64,000 nucleotides of DNA, taken from assembly GCF_007785775.2 (NCBI RefSeq), contig NZ_VNIK02000001.1, positions 670,678 through 734,677 of the forward strand, given 5' to 3'. The translations under genes were made by a program, and so were the position numbers. Under the pieces are notes generated by a model. It saw only the letters and a program-made list of their open reading frames with translations, was not told the DNA's origin and did not search any database. The stretch comes from Flagellimonas hadalis. GTDB taxonomy: Bacteria; Bacteroidota; Bacteroidia; Flavobacteriales; Flavobacteriaceae. Shown here piece after piece: positions 30,623-38,890 of this stretch (position 1 is its first letter; every line of letters starts with the position of its first letter).

Positions 30623-32207
30623 CAGCTTCTGCGAATTGTGCAAAAGCATCCAGACCATAGGCTTTCTGGTCGCCCGTTTTCATGTTCTTGGCCACAAATT
30701 TGCCTTCGGCAAGTTCCTGTTCGCCCAAAAGGACCACATAGGGAACTCCACGCTTATCGGCATACTTGAACTGCTTTTGCATCTTGGCATCCATGGGGTA
30801 CAGATCGGCCCTCAAGCCCAATTTGCGCAAAGAGGTTACCAATTTGAGGGCGGCCAAACCTTCCTGTTTGCCAAAATTGAGACAGAGCACGTCCAAAGAA
30901 GTGTCCAAACTGTCCGGAAATAGACCCAATTCTTCCAGAACGAGATAGATGCGGTCCAACCCAAAGGAAATGCCCACACCACTGACGTCCTTCAAACCAA
31001 AGATTCCGGTAAGGTCATCATAACGGCCTCCACCTCCAATGGAACCCATGCTCACGCCCTCGGGAGCGGCTACTTCAAAAATGGCCCCGGTGTAGTAGTT
31101 GAGCCCACGCGCCAAGGTCACGTCCAATTGCAATTGGGCGGATTGCAGCCCGATCATCCCCACGGTGGAAATGATCTCTTCCAGTTCCGCAACCCCGAGC
31201 ATGCCCACTTCAGAGTTGGCAAGCAGGGTTTTTAGTTGCTCCAATTGTTCCGAAGCGGAGCCTGTCATCTCGAACAAGGGCTGCGCTTTGGCTATCGCAT
31301 TCTCGGAAATGCCCTTTTCCTTCATTTCGGCCTTGACCTTCTCCTCTCCTATCTTGTCCAATTTATCGAGGGCCACGGTAAAATCGACCAACAGATGCTT
31401 GGCCCCGATCACTTCGGCGATTCCTGACAGAATCTTACGGTTGTTGATCTTGATGGTGGTGCCTTTCAACCCCAAATCGGTGAAAACGGCATCGTAGAGT
31501 TGTACAAATTCCGCTTCCTGCAACAAGGAATTGGCCCCTACCACATCGGCATCGCACTGGTAAAACTCACGGAAACGGCCTTTTTGGGGCCTGTCGGCAC
31601 GCCAAACGGGCTGAATCTGGTATCTTTTAAAAGGGAAATCAATTTCGTTTTGGTGCATCACCACATAGCGGGCAAAGGGCACGGTAAGGTCATAACGAAG
31701 GGCTTTTTCGGATATATCTTTGGCTATTTGTCCAGATGAACTTGATAATATTTCATCAAGAGAATTCTCAATAATTTGGGTGACCCTTAGTTTAAAATAA
31801 TCTGAGTCAATATCGGTTTCTAAAAGTTCTTCTAAAATTTTTCTATTGGTCGATGATTCATTTAGAATTAAGGCATTTATCTTTTTCTCATCTAAATCAT
31901 CAATTTTTCGTAAACTCTTGACATATTTGTTGATGTCATTTTCCTTGTTAAAAAGTTTGCGTACGAAATCTATACTGATATTCCTCAAAAAAGGGCCGCT
32001 ATTCAAAATCTTAAAAATCAACCGATCCCCTTCTTCCCCATATTTACCCATCAACGTGTCCGAATTTTCAAAAGATGGGGTCTCTATCGGCATGAAACCA
32101 AAGGTTTCAAAATGCTTTTTGATGTTTTGGATGATATAGTTGCGCTTAGCGACCTCCGCTGGTGAAAAATCCCGGGTTCCTTTGGGTATGGATGGTTTCT
32201 GTGCCAT
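30606..32207 (-). CDS. hisS: Histidyl-tRNA synthetase with AT-rich insert
   Basis: Charges tRNA-His. It is a class II synthetase: motif 1 region PKGTRDFSP...FMPIETPSFE, motif 2 region QPVWRADRPQKGRFREFYQCDAD, the histidine signature ARGLNYYTGAIFEV and the motif 3 region SFGLDRIYLVLEE, then the anticodon domain (about 430-533). At 533 residues it is some 75-80 longer than usual relatives. The excess lies at residues 72-163 (nt 31719-31994), between GDRLIFKILNSG and ISEKALRYDLT. This stretch is lysine/isoleucine/aspartate-rich, helical, and its core is only about 27% GC. The frame is open throughout. Start MAQKPSIP at 32207; upstream frame extension is not needed. Confidence 0.95.
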   Translation of the reverse strand: MAQKPSIPKGTRDFSPAEVAKRNYIIQNIKKHFETFGFMPIETPSFENSDTLMGKYGEEGDRLIFKILNSGPFLRNISIDFVRKLFNKENDINKYVKSLRKIDDLDEKKINALILNESSTNRKILEELLETDIDSDYFKLRVTQIIENSLDEILSSSSGQIAKDISEKALRYDLTVPFARYVVMHQNEIDFPFKRYQIQPVWRADRPQKGRFREFYQCDADVVGANSLLQEAEFVQLYDAVFTDLGLKGTTIKINNRKILSGIAEVIGAKHLLVDFTVALDKLDKIGEEKVKAEMKEKGISENAIAKAQPLFEMTGSASEQLEQLKTLLANSEVGMLGVAELEEIISTVGMIGLQSAQLQLDVTLARGLNYYTGAIFEVAAPEGVSMGSIGGGGRYDDLTGIFGLKDVSGVGISFGLDRIYLVLEELGLFPDSLDTSLDVLCLNFGKQEGLAALKLVTSLRKLGLRADLYPMDAKMQKQFKYADKRGVPYVVLLGEQELAEGKFVAKNMKTGDQKAYGLDAFAQFAEAVKSDF

Positions 32208-32228
32208 GTGGTTTTTAAAATTCTGGTG

Positions 32229-32236
32229 CAAATATA
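32229..32236 (-). promoter_or_regulatory. -7 box of hisS
   Basis: Minus strand TATATTTG, exact TAnnTTTG, 21 bp before the hisS ATG at 32207. Confidence 0.55.
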
Positions 32237-32261
32237 CGCTTTAGGTTGAAGAACAGGTAAA

Positions 32262-32395
32262 CAGGGAACAAGTACAAGTGTCAAGTTCAAGGTTCAAAAA
32301 ACAAACTCCAATGTTTCAACAACCAAGTGATGATTACCTGACACGAATTGCACGAATCATCACGAATACTTTTGATTTTGTGACTTGCTCTTGCA
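32262..32395. repeat. Word-repeat block C between hisS and DUF6495 gene
   Basis: Contains CAAGTGTCAAGTTCAAGGTTC (split: CAAGTGTC, AAGTTCAAGGTTC) and the tandem word ACACGAATTGCACGAATCATC/ACGAATAC at 32340-32368. The CACGAATT word recurs at about 45305-45335 and, inverted, near 39899. No gene here. Confidence 0.6.
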
Positions 32396-32412
32396 TTTGT
32401 ATTTTAATGGGG

Positions 32413-32883
32413 CTACTCCATAATCTGCTCAAACCATTGGTAGAGCTCACCTTTGGTGATGACGGCACCTTGTTTGATGATCTCGAACTTATCCACGTTC
32501 TTGTCCTCTCCATAGGCTTTGGACGCGGTAAGGTATTCCACGAAATCGGACTGGAAATTGCGCTTGAACCAATCGAAGCCCACCTTGGTGCGCAGGTCAA
32601 TTTCCGGGTTCAGCACTTTTACGGAAAGAAGTTTCATTTCCTTCTCCGTAAGGTGGAACAGGTGCATGTGCTGTTCAGAAATGTTCTCCAGGTATTCCAC
32701 TTTGGACAACACTCCTTCCCAGATCAGGTCGCTGAACACATCGATCTCCTCTTCGGCCATCTCAGGTTTATCTGCTTTCAGGGTGGCCCATTCTTCGGCC
32801 GTGATGGACTGGGTAGCCAAAAAGTTGATGAATTCCGGATGTAGTTCCTCCAATTGTTCCTTGGTCAATCGTTTGTACTTCAT
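32413..32883 (-). CDS. DUF6495 family protein
   Basis: 156-residue cytoplasmic protein starting MKYKRLTKEQLEELHPEFINFLATQSI. Mostly helical and acidic with EEWATLKADKPEMAEEEIDVFSDLIWEGVL and DLRTKVGFDWFKRNFQSDFVEYLTASKAYGEDKNV. I take it to be DUF6495, a family confined to Bacteroidota with no known role. The ATG at 32883 lies only four bases after a perfect TATTTTTG -7 box, so the mRNA may be leaderless. It lies upstream of the rplI terminator and is probably an independent unit. Confidence 0.82.
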   Translation of the reverse strand: MKYKRLTKEQLEELHPEFINFLATQSITAEEWATLKADKPEMAEEEIDVFSDLIWEGVLSKVEYLENISEQHMHLFHLTEKEMKLLSVKVLNPEIDLRTKVGFDWFKRNFQSDFVEYLTASKAYGEDKNVDKFEIIKQGAVITKGELYQWFEQIME

Positions 32884-32887
32884 GGTG

Positions 32888-32895
32888 CAAAAATA
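32888..32895 (-). promoter_or_regulatory. -7 box directly before DUF6495 start (leaderless?)
   Basis: Minus strand TATTTTTG followed by CACC and then the ATG. The predicted transcription start coincides with the start codon. Confidence 0.55.
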
Positions 32896-32931
32896 AAAAA
32901 GGCTGGTTTTTGATGCCCTCAAAACGGGAAC

Positions 32932-32959
32932 AAAAAAAGGGCCATGCAAGCACGGCCCT
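32932..32959 (-). terminator. Terminator of the rpsF-rpsR-rplI operon
   Basis: Minus strand stem AGGGCCGTGC / GCATGGCCCT-type with a short loop and a run of seven T; 24 bp after the rplI stop. Confidence 0.88.
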
Positions 32960-32982
32960 CTCAAAATCATGTCAAATTGAGG

Positions 32983-33435
32983 TTAGTTAGCCTCGGCGAT
33001 CACTTCAAAAGGGAATTCCAATACAACTTCCCTGTGAAGTCTGATCACAGCCTCATAAGGACCTGTCCTTTTGATGGCTCCACCTTTGATGTTGATGAAT
33101 TTTCTATCGATCTGGTGTCCTTCCTTGTCCAAAGCGGCAGCAAGGTCAATATTGGTCACCGATCCGAACAATTTGTCTCCGGCACCTGCCTTGGCAGCGA
33201 TACGGATCTCCAATTGTTTTAGGCCTTCGGCAATTTTGTTGGCCTCATCAACGATTTTCTTCTCTTTGTGGGCCCTTTGCTTAAGGTTCTCGGCCAAAAC
33301 TTTTTTGGCAGATGGAGTGGCCAATGTGGCCAAACCTTGTGGGATAAGGTAGTTTCTGCCGTAACCGTTCTTTACGGTAACGATATCATCCTTAAATCCC
33401 AAATCCTGTACATCTTCTCTTAGAATAAGTTCCAT
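32983..33435 (-). CDS. rplI: 50S ribosomal protein L9
   Basis: Large-subunit protein of 150 residues that spans toward the L1 stalk and helps frame maintenance. The N-domain signature is complete: MELILREDVQDLGFKDDIVTVKNGYGRNYLIPQGLA. The long helix and C-domain follow (RAHKEKKIVDEANKIAEGLKQLEIRI, KLFGSVTNIDLAAAL). Third gene of the rpsF-rpsR-rplI operon; 13 bp after rpsR; followed by a strong terminator. Confidence 0.98.
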   Translation of the reverse strand: MELILREDVQDLGFKDDIVTVKNGYGRNYLIPQGLATLATPSAKKVLAENLKQRAHKEKKIVDEANKIAEGLKQLEIRIAAKAGAGDKLFGSVTNIDLAAALDKEGHQIDRKFINIKGGAIKRTGPYEAVIRLHREVVLEFPFEVIAEAN

Positions 33436-33448
33436 TCTTCGGTATTTT

Positions 33449-33745
33449 TTATTTCAACATATCGCCAACGTACGGCATTAACGCAATGTGACGGGCACGC
33501 TTAACGGCCTGGGCCACTTTTCTCTGGTATTTCAAGGAAGTACCTGTAAGTCTTCTGGGAAGCAGTTTTCCTTGTTCGTTCACCAATTTCATCAAGAAAT
33601 CCGGGTCTTTGTAATCAATGTATTTGATACCTGATTTCTTGAACCTGCAATATTTCTTTTGCTTGTTGGTCTCGATATTGAGAGGGGTCAGATATCTGAT
33701 TTCCCCGTCTTTCTTCGCTTTTGCTTGTTGTTCTATGGATGCCAT
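33449..33745 (-). CDS. rpsR: 30S ribosomal protein S18
   Basis: Small-subunit platform protein that pairs with S6. 98 residues, with the conserved core [41 protein letters not shown] and the basic end [20 protein letters not shown]. It begins 4 bp after rpsF. The order rpsF-rpsR-rplI without ssb between is normal in Bacteroidota. Confidence 0.98.
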   Translation of the reverse strand: MASIEQQAKAKKDGEIRYLTPLNIETNKQKKYCRFKKSGIKYIDYKDPDFLMKLVNEQGKLLPRRLTGTSLKYQRKVAQAVKRARHIALMPYVGDMLK

Positions 33746-33749
33746 GTCC

Positions 33750-34088
33750 CTATGCGTTTGCTTTTAGTTTGGTTCTTCTTTTCTCTGCCCAAGCAATCGC
33801 ATGCTTGTCCAGTTTAACGGTCAAGAAACGCATGATGCGCTCATCTCTCCTGAATTCAAGCTCGTAGGGGCCGATGGCCTCACCTGGGGCTTGGAATTCG
33901 AACAAGTGGTAAAAACCACTTTTTTTGTGCTGAATGGGATAGGCCAATTTTTTAAGTCCCCAATCTTCCTTGGAGACCATTTTGGCACCATTCGTAATCA
34001 AGAAATCCTCGAACTTCTTGACTGTTTCCTCTATCTGGGTCTCAGATAGAACGGGATTCAAAATGAAAACAGTTTCGTAATGGTTCAT
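33750..34088 (-). CDS. rpsF: 30S ribosomal protein S6
   Basis: Small-subunit protein of 112 residues. Typical segments are [41 protein letters not shown] and [26 protein letters not shown]. First gene of the operon with rpsR and rplI. A good promoter (TTG, 20 bp, TACTTTTG) lies just upstream, giving a leader of about 20 nt. In several phyla S6:S18 represses its own operon by binding the leader; this leader is too short to show such a site clearly. Confidence 0.98.
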   Translation of the reverse strand: MNHYETVFILNPVLSETQIEETVKKFEDFLITNGAKMVSKEDWGLKKLAYPIQHKKSGFYHLFEFQAPGEAIGPYELEFRRDERIMRFLTVKLDKHAIAWAEKRRTKLKANA

Positions 34089-34110
34089 ATTATATATTTT
34101 TAAAGGAGCG

Positions 34111-34141
34111 CAAAAGTAATAATTATTCCTTCTCCCTGCAA
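34111..34141 (-). promoter_or_regulatory. Promoter of rpsF operon
   Basis: On the minus strand TTG (34141-34139), 20 bp, TACTTTTG (34118-34111). Near-ideal Bacteroidota vegetative promoter. Confidence 0.72.
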
Positions 34142-34324
34142 GAAAACCAAAAAAACTTCGTTTAAATCACAAGAGTTATCAACACCGATGAACCCAATAA
34201 ACCTAAATAACGTAAAAGGTAATATACACAACAAAATAGACCATGTTTACATCTTTTGTTGCTCCTAAGCGTCTTTTTTATGTAATTTGCCGATGATTTA
34301 AAACCCTACAAATCACCCCATTCT

Positions 34325-35017
34325 ATGAAATTAAAAAGTATAATTGTAGACGATTCTTCCATGCAGCGGATGGCCGTTGCAAAATTGGTCAACAATCATC
34401 CACATCTTGCTTTGGTTGCTGAATACAGTAACGCCATTGAAGCCAAAAATGGCCTGAAAAACCACGACATCGACCTTATCTTTTTGGATGTTGAAATGCC
34501 TATCATCAGTGGTTTTGACCTTTTAGAGGCCCTAGAGAACCCACCACAGGTCATTTTGATCACAGGAAAACCTGACTATGCCCTCAAGGCATTTGATTAT
34601 GACGTGACCGATTACCTTCACAAACCCATCACCTTGGCCCGTTTTGAGGCCTCTGTAAAAAGGGCCGTTGCCAAATTTGAGCAATTGAACCGAGTGGATG
34701 AGGACGAAGAGCACATTTTTGTAAAGAGCAACCTTAAGAAACGCAAGGTTATCCTAAACGACATTAAATGGATCGAGGCGCTCGGGGATTATATCAAATT
34801 GGTGACCGATGAGGCCAATATCGTGATCTTGTCCACCATGAAATCTTTCGAACAGCAGTTGCCTGCCGAAAAATTCCTGCGCATCCATAAATCGTACATC
34901 GTGAATCTGGAAAAAATCGAGAAATTCAACAGTAAAAATGTTGAGGTCGGTGGCAGACAGATCCCATTGAGCAGAAACAAAAAGACTGAGCTGGCAGAAG
35001 CGCTCGCCAACGTATAG
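34325..35017 (+). CDS. LytTR-family response regulator
   Basis: Two-component regulator of 230 residues. The receiver domain (1-120) has the acidic pocket VDDSS, phospho-acceptor D55 in IFLDVEMP, and the K of LHKPIT. The LytTR DNA-binding domain (about 130-228) shows IFVKSNLKKRKVILNDIKWIEALGDYIKLVT and FLRIHKSYIVNLEKIEKF. No histidine kinase is adjacent, so it is an orphan or pairs with a distant kinase. LytTR proteins typically bind pairs of direct repeats about 21 bp apart; arrays with just that spacing lie upstream of both DUF285 genes in this window, but a link is speculative. It converges with priA with an 8-bp gap. Confidence 0.93.
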   Translation: MKLKSIIVDDSSMQRMAVAKLVNNHPHLALVAEYSNAIEAKNGLKNHDIDLIFLDVEMPIISGFDLLEALENPPQVILITGKPDYALKAFDYDVTDYLHKPITLARFEASVKRAVAKFEQLNRVDEDEEHIFVKSNLKKRKVILNDIKWIEALGDYIKLVTDEANIVILSTMKSFEQQLPAEKFLRIHKSYIVNLEKIEKFNSKNVEVGGRQIPLSRNKKTELAEALANV

Positions 35018-35024
35018 TCAAAAG

Positions 35025-37481
35025 CTATATGTGGTCCACATTGTAGACCAGTCTTACACTTTTATACTTTGAAATAGCATTGAAGGATTTTTCAATCCTT
35101 TTAATGCTATTTTTTGTTTGTGCCAACGACTGGTTTTTGGGAATCTTGATCAAGATGTTTTTCAGGTAGTCCCGACGTATCCTGCCCACAGGAGGGTATT
35201 CCGGTCCCAAAATCTGGTGCCCCAACACATTGCGGAGTGACTCGGCCAGCCATTGGGCGGCCTCGTTCAGTTTATTGAAGTCCCTGTCCTTTAGCGTAAT
35301 CTTGATGATCCGCACCAAAGGTGGGTATTTGAACTGTTCGCGCTCGTACAACTGCTCGGCGAACATTTTATCGTAATCATTGGTGGTGACTTGCTGCAGG
35401 ATCTGATGGTAGGGATTATAGCTCTGGATGAGCACTTTTCCCCTTTTTTGGGTCCTCCCTGCCCTACCCGCCACCTGGGTAAGCATTTGAAAACTCCGTT
35501 CGTGGGCTCGGTAGTCGGGAAAATTGAGCATGGTATCCGCATTCATGATGCCCACCAAGCTCACATTCCTGAAATCCAGCCCTTTGGTCACCATTTGGGT
35601 GCCCACCAATATGTCCATTTCTTGGTTCTCGAAGGCGGAAATGATCTTTTCATAGGCATACTTTCCCCGTGTGGTGTCCAAATCCATCCTACCAGTGGCA
35701 ACATCTGGAAAAAGTTGTCCCAATTCTTCCTGTATCTGTTCCGTTCCAAAGCCTTTTTTGTCCAAAGTGGGACTGCCACAGGCCAGACATGCTTGTTGCA
35801 AGGCCATGTGGTAACCGCAATAATGGCACCGAAGCTGATTGATGCGCTGGTGATAGGTCAAGCTCACATCGCAGTTGGGGCATTGGGCCACGTGCCCGCA
35901 GGTAGTGCACTCCACCACTGGGGCAAACCCCCTTCGGTTCTGAAAAAGAATCACCTGCTCCCCTGCTTCCAACGTTTCGGAAATGGCATTGATCAGGGTT
36001 TCGGAAAAATGGCCCTTCATCCGTTTCTTTCGGGTGGCCTCCTTGATATCCACCAAGTTGATGTCGGGCATCAGCACATTGCCATATCTCTGATCAATGG
36101 AAGCATAACCATACTTCCCCTTTCTGGCATTGTACATGCTCTCAATGCTCGGCGTGGCCGACCCCAAAACGGTATGGGCCTTGTGTAGCGAGGCCAGCAC
36201 AATGGCCGCATCACGGGCATGGTACCGCGGTGCCGGGTCAAACTGCTTGAAGGAATTTTCATGCTCCTCGTCCACTACGATCAATCCCAAGTTAGAAAAG
36301 GGCAAAAAAAGTGAGGATCGAGCACCAATGACAATCTGTGCCTTCTCGGCATTTTTCAGCACATTGTTCCAGACCTCCACCCGTTCATGGATGCTGTATT
36401 TGGAATGGTAAACGGACACTTTGTGTCCAAAATAGTCCCTCAATCTATTGATCAACTGGGAAGTGAGTGCAATTTCGGGCAAAAGGTATAGGGACTGTCT
36501 GCCCCCATCTAGGCATTGTTGTATCAATTTCACATATACTTCGGTCTTTCCCGAAGAGGTCACCCCATGCAATAACACGGGCTTGTTTTCAGCAAAGCTG
36601 TTGTTGATATCCTCCAGTGCCTTGCTTTGGTGTTCGTTCAGGGCAATGTTCCGAGCTTCCTCGGATTCCTCGTTGTACTCCACCCGGTCCTGCCTGATCT
36701 GATATTCTTTTAGAATATCTTTATCGATAAGGGTCTTGATCACGGCCTTGGAACTGCCACTATGCTTTTCCAGTTCTGTGATGGGGATGGGTTTGTTGTT
36801 CCCACTCCGCAGTTGAAAAAGGGAGAGTACCACCTGGCTTTGTTTGCGTGCCCTGGAGAGTTCGTTCAACAGTTCTTCCAACTGTCGATCATCGTCATAT
36901 TTCTCGGAAAGTTTCACATAGCGGACCAATTTGGGCTTGTACTGCTCGTAGAGTTCTTCCTTTTGCCGGACCACTCCTTTCTGTACCAGTCTATTGACCA
37001 AGGAGAGGACATTCTTTTTGTCCACGATATCGCTGATTTCCTGAACCTTCAAGGCAGACTGATGCCGCAATGCTTCATATACCAGAAACTCGTCGTCACT
37101 GAGTTCCATTTCATCTACGCTGGTCTCCTTGTTGGGCAGGATCAAGGTCTCACTTTCCAATAAAAAGGCACTGGGCAGGACACTGCTGACCACTTCCCCC
37201 AGAGTGCACATGTAATATTTGGCCAACCATTCCCAATGTTGCAGCTGAAATGGACCCAAAAGGGGGGCATCGTCCAGAATTTGATAGATTTCCTTGGCTT
37301 CGTAAGCAGTCGGGGCGTTTTGGTGCACCCGATAGGCCAAGGCCGTATAGATCTTTGATTTCCCAAAGGGAACGGCCACTCGCATTCCCGGTTGGATAAA
37401 GCCTGCTTCCTGTTGGGTGATGCTGTAGGTGAAAAGTTTTTCTAGGGGGATGGGTAGAACGACTTCCAAAAAATATTCCAT
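35025..37481 (-). CDS. priA: Primosomal protein N' (PriA helicase)
   Basis: 3'-5' superfamily 2 helicase that restarts stalled replication forks. 818 residues: an N-terminal DNA-binding domain (about 1-110), a winged-helix region, Walker A GVTSSGKTEVY (306-316), DEEH box IVVDEEHENSF near 405, and a zinc-binding insertion with eight cysteines (CTTCGHVAQCPNCDVSL and CHYCG...CLACGSPTLD, about 530-580), then helicase motifs TQMVTKGLDF and QVAGRAGR. All expected elements are intact. Last gene of the leftward operon nadC-brkB-DUF2147-priA, 3 bp after DUF2147. Confidence 0.97.
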   Translation of the reverse strand: MEYFLEVVLPIPLEKLFTYSITQQEAGFIQPGMRVAVPFGKSKIYTALAYRVHQNAPTAYEAKEIYQILDDAPLLGPFQLQHWEWLAKYYMCTLGEVVSSVLPSAFLLESETLILPNKETSVDEMELSDDEFLVYEALRHQSALKVQEISDIVDKKNVLSLVNRLVQKGVVRQKEELYEQYKPKLVRYVKLSEKYDDDRQLEELLNELSRARKQSQVVLSLFQLRSGNNKPIPITELEKHSGSSKAVIKTLIDKDILKEYQIRQDRVEYNEESEEARNIALNEHQSKALEDINNSFAENKPVLLHGVTSSGKTEVYVKLIQQCLDGGRQSLYLLPEIALTSQLINRLRDYFGHKVSVYHSKYSIHERVEVWNNVLKNAEKAQIVIGARSSLFLPFSNLGLIVVDEEHENSFKQFDPAPRYHARDAAIVLASLHKAHTVLGSATPSIESMYNARKGKYGYASIDQRYGNVLMPDINLVDIKEATRKKRMKGHFSETLINAISETLEAGEQVILFQNRRGFAPVVECTTCGHVAQCPNCDVSLTYHQRINQLRCHYCGYHMALQQACLACGSPTLDKKGFGTEQIQEELGQLFPDVATGRMDLDTTRGKYAYEKIISAFENQEMDILVGTQMVTKGLDFRNVSLVGIMNADTMLNFPDYRAHERSFQMLTQVAGRAGRTQKRGKVLIQSYNPYHQILQQVTTNDYDKMFAEQLYEREQFKYPPLVRIIKITLKDRDFNKLNEAAQWLAESLRNVLGHQILGPEYPPVGRIRRDYLKNILIKIPKNQSLAQTKNSIKRIEKSFNAISKYKSVRLVYNVDHI

Positions 37482-37484
37482 ACG

Positions 37485-37934
37485 CTACTCCTCAATCACT
37501 CTGTGCCAGGTCTGTGTTCGGTGCAAAAAGGCCAGGTAGCCCCTTACTTTGAGGCGGTTTTCGTTGTCTTCGTCCAACCAGACCTTGCCCCGAAAGGTCA
37601 TTCCCTGTTCGGGATCGAACAACCTATCGCCTTTGTATTCCCCTTTTCCGTTATGCTCAAAATCGTCCATGATCTTCATGCCCAGCACCGGTTTGTCCTT
37701 GAGCTCGCCATCACACTTGGTGCATAGGGCATCCTGTTTCCCTTCCTCCAATATTTTGACCACTTTGGCATGCATCAGGCCATCTTCCTTATAGATTTCG
37801 ATGATTGCCTTGGCAATGCCGTTACGGTCGTCCACAGTCTTCCATTTGCCAAAAACCGTTTGCGACCATGCCACCTGAAAACACAGAAAACCCATTATGA
37901 AAATCCACTTATTGATTGTTCTGTTGCCTTTCAT
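37485..37934 (-). CDS. DUF2147 domain-containing exported protein
   Basis: 149 residues with a signal peptide (IFIMGFLCFQVAWSQ) and a DUF2147 lipocalin-like domain: VFGKWKTVDDRNGIAKAIIEIYKEDG, LCTKCDGELKDKPVLGMKIM with a CxxC pair, and WLDEDNENRLKVRGYLAFLHRTQTWHRV. Role unknown; family members are periplasmic and occur across Gram-negatives. It overlaps the upstream brkB gene by 26 bp and precedes priA by 3 bp, so it is part of the operon, without an evident functional link. Confidence 0.9.
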   Translation of the reverse strand: MKGNRTINKWIFIMGFLCFQVAWSQTVFGKWKTVDDRNGIAKAIIEIYKEDGLMHAKVVKILEEGKQDALCTKCDGELKDKPVLGMKIMDDFEHNGKGEYKGDRLFDPEQGMTFRGKVWLDEDNENRLKVRGYLAFLHRTQTWHRVIEE

Positions 37935-38889
37935 GTCGCTTTTTTAGTGAGTTGAGGGTTGCATTGAGCTCAAAGCCCAACAGTAATATATTGGAATTTA
38001 ACCAAATGAACACCATTAGGATCAATAATCCTCCCAATGCCCCATAAAGTTCGTTGTATCTGGCGAATTTTTCCACATAAATCCCAAAAAGATACGAAGT
38101 CAAGAGAAACAGTAAAGTGGTCATCAGTGCCCCGGCAGAGAAAAACTTGGCATTTCTTCCTTCGGCAGTCCCAAAATAATAGAGAATGGAGGTGGTAAGG
38201 TAGGACAGGCTCAGAAAAAACACGATCTTGGCAATTTGGATCCCAACGTTGTCCCCTTGTTCAACATCGTACCCCAAGGTCCTCCCAAAATACTCATTGG
38301 TATACTCCAAAATGTAAAATTCAAAATACACAAAGACCACGGCGCCGATGATCAACAAAATGGAAAGGATGAGCCCCACCACAAGGGCATAGGCATATTG
38401 CCTGAAAAAATTTCGGGTAAGTTCCACATGATATGAATTTTCGAACCCTCCGAAAATGGCGTTCACCCCATTGGCCACTAAAAAGATGGACACAAGGAAT
38501 GCGGACGACAATAGGCCTCCCTGCTTCTGGTCCTTTATCTGCTGATAGATATCCCCAAAATAATCACTGGTGGCCGACGGAAGGAAGGATTCCAAAAAAT
38601 CGAGGAACTGTGCATCGAAATTTTCATTGCCTACGCTCACATACGGGATGATGAAGGGTATCAATGTCACCAAAAAGATGAGCAATGGGAACAGGGCCAT
38701 AAAAAGACTGAAAGCAATGGAACTGGCACGGGAGGACAAAGTCCCCTTTACGATGCCCACTAAGTACATTTCGATCACATCATAGAAGGAAAGGCCCTCA
38801 AAAGCCTTTAGTTTAATGCGTTTCAACACACGCACCAACCAATTGACCACGGGTATCTTTTCCAATTGCTCTTCTATGGCCACTGACAT
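37909..38889 (-). CDS. YihY/BrkB family inner-membrane protein
   Basis: 326-residue integral membrane protein with about six helices. Family segments are SRASSIAFSLFMALFPLLIFLVTLIPFI (about 54-80), SYLTTSILYYFGTAEGRNAKFFSAGALMTTLLFLLTSYLFGIYVE and YGALGGLLILMVFIWLNSNILLLGFELN. YihY/BrkB proteins were once called ribonuclease BN, but that assignment is wrong for E. coli; transport is suspected. It lies one base after nadC and overlaps DUF2147. A polar tail (LKKRHERQQNNQ) ends it. Confidence 0.92.
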   Translation of the reverse strand: MSVAIEEQLEKIPVVNWLVRVLKRIKLKAFEGLSFYDVIEMYLVGIVKGTLSSRASSIAFSLFMALFPLLIFLVTLIPFIIPYVSVGNENFDAQFLDFLESFLPSATSDYFGDIYQQIKDQKQGGLLSSAFLVSIFLVANGVNAIFGGFENSYHVELTRNFFRQYAYALVVGLILSILLIIGAVVFVYFEFYILEYTNEYFGRTLGYDVEQGDNVGIQIAKIVFFLSLSYLTTSILYYFGTAEGRNAKFFSAGALMTTLLFLLTSYLFGIYVEKFARYNELYGALGGLLILMVFIWLNSNILLLGFELNATLNSLKKRHERQQNNQ

Positions 38890-38890
38890 G

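Noticed and set aside
31719..31994. Intein or group I intron in hisS
   Set aside because: No cysteine/serine and HN splice residues, no homing endonuclease motif, far too short for an intein; the reading frame simply continues.
34165..34260. TTATCAACA as a DnaA box and possible origin; a similar single site lies near 19985
   Set aside because: Only one near-match at each place; chance is a sufficient explanation.
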